This document shows, one piece after another, positions 5,550-5,621 of a DNA stretch of 5,621 nucleotides. The notes under the pieces were generated by a model. That model was not told the origin of the DNA and searched no databases. It was given only the letters and a program-made list of their open reading frames with translations. A program made the position numbers and the translations under genes. Each line of letters starts with the position of its first letter. Positions within the stretch are counted from its first letter, which is position 1. The stretch is from Coriobacteriaceae bacterium (GTDB lineage Bacteria; Actinomycetota; Coriobacteriia; Coriobacteriales; UMGS124): contig JAHZGC010000051.1 of NCBI GenBank assembly GCA_019421015.1, forward strand, positions 1 through 5,621, given 5' to 3'.

Positions 5550-5621
5550 CTACCCCACCAGCTCGCGCAGCAGCCGCTCGCGGTGGTTGATGAACAGCTC
5601 GGTAACCTGGTAGCTCTCGGT
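5550..5621 (-). CDS. C-terminal end of an unidentified protein (runs off right edge)
   Basis: Twenty-three codons followed by TAG (5552-5550) read TESYQVTELFINHRERLLR and then ELVG. The amphipathic pattern suggests a closing alpha helix. Evidence that it is coding is the good codon use, the lack of stops in the available stretch, and a hairpin right after the stop. I do not recognise the family from this tail. It lies on the same strand as the regulator and flavoenzyme, separated from them by the IS4 element, so whether it ever shared a transcript with them is unknown. Confidence 0.45.
   Translation of the reverse strand, partial: TESYQVTELFINHRERLLRELVG

Noticed and set aside
1..5621. CRISPR array, tRNA or rRNA gene
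   Set aside because: No regularly spaced repeats, cloverleaf or ribosomal RNA sequence were seen on either strand.

Overview
The window is very GC-rich DNA, roughly two thirds G+C by eye, and looks like a member of the Coriobacteriia, most likely an Eggerthellaceae gut anaerobe. The reasons are the Tat-exported single-subunit flavoprotein reductase, the adjacent polytopic membrane protein ending in a LuxR DNA-binding domain (a pairing typical of Eggerthella and its relatives), and the codon use. Taxonomy is inferred; no RNA gene or housekeeping marker is present.

Layout, left to right. (1) Positions 1-38, minus strand: the first 13 codons of a probable creatininase-family hydrolase, running off the left edge. 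(2) Positions 160-828, plus strand and divergent from it: most of a DUF1016/YhcG-type PDDEXK nuclease that has lost its C-terminal part. Its frame runs straight into (3) a slice of an IS3-family (IS150-like) orfA at about 829-1085, itself frameshifted and missing both ends. (4) A 10-bp perfect inverted repeat at 1083-1109 and about 110 bp without a recognisable gene separate this debris from (5) the main gene, 2866-1217 on the minus strand, a 549-residue Tat-exported FAD-dependent oxidoreductase. (6) Just upstream of it on the same strand, 4460-3051, lies a 469-residue multi-pass membrane LuxR-type regulator. (7) A control region at about 4500-4580 holds a TATAAT box, a 14-bp palindrome and an imperfect hairpin. 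(8) Positions 4615-5516 hold a defective IS4-family element with perfect 19-bp terminal inverted repeats and an internally deleted, frameshifted transposase. (9) A GC hairpin and the last 23 codons of an unidentified minus-strand gene reach the right edge.

Working model: the LuxR membrane protein (6) senses an extracellular or membrane-associated compound and activates the flavoenzyme (5), which reduces or oxidises that compound outside the cytoplasmic membrane using electrons from a carrier not encoded here. The substrate is unknown. By eye, the usual fumarate-reductase arginine and histidine positions are not conserved, while the C-terminus carries a Gly-His-Phe-Tyr-x-Gly-x-Gly pattern closer to 3-ketosteroid dehydrogenases. 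The pair is flanked by mobile-element wreckage on both sides, which suggests an accessory, rearranged locus.
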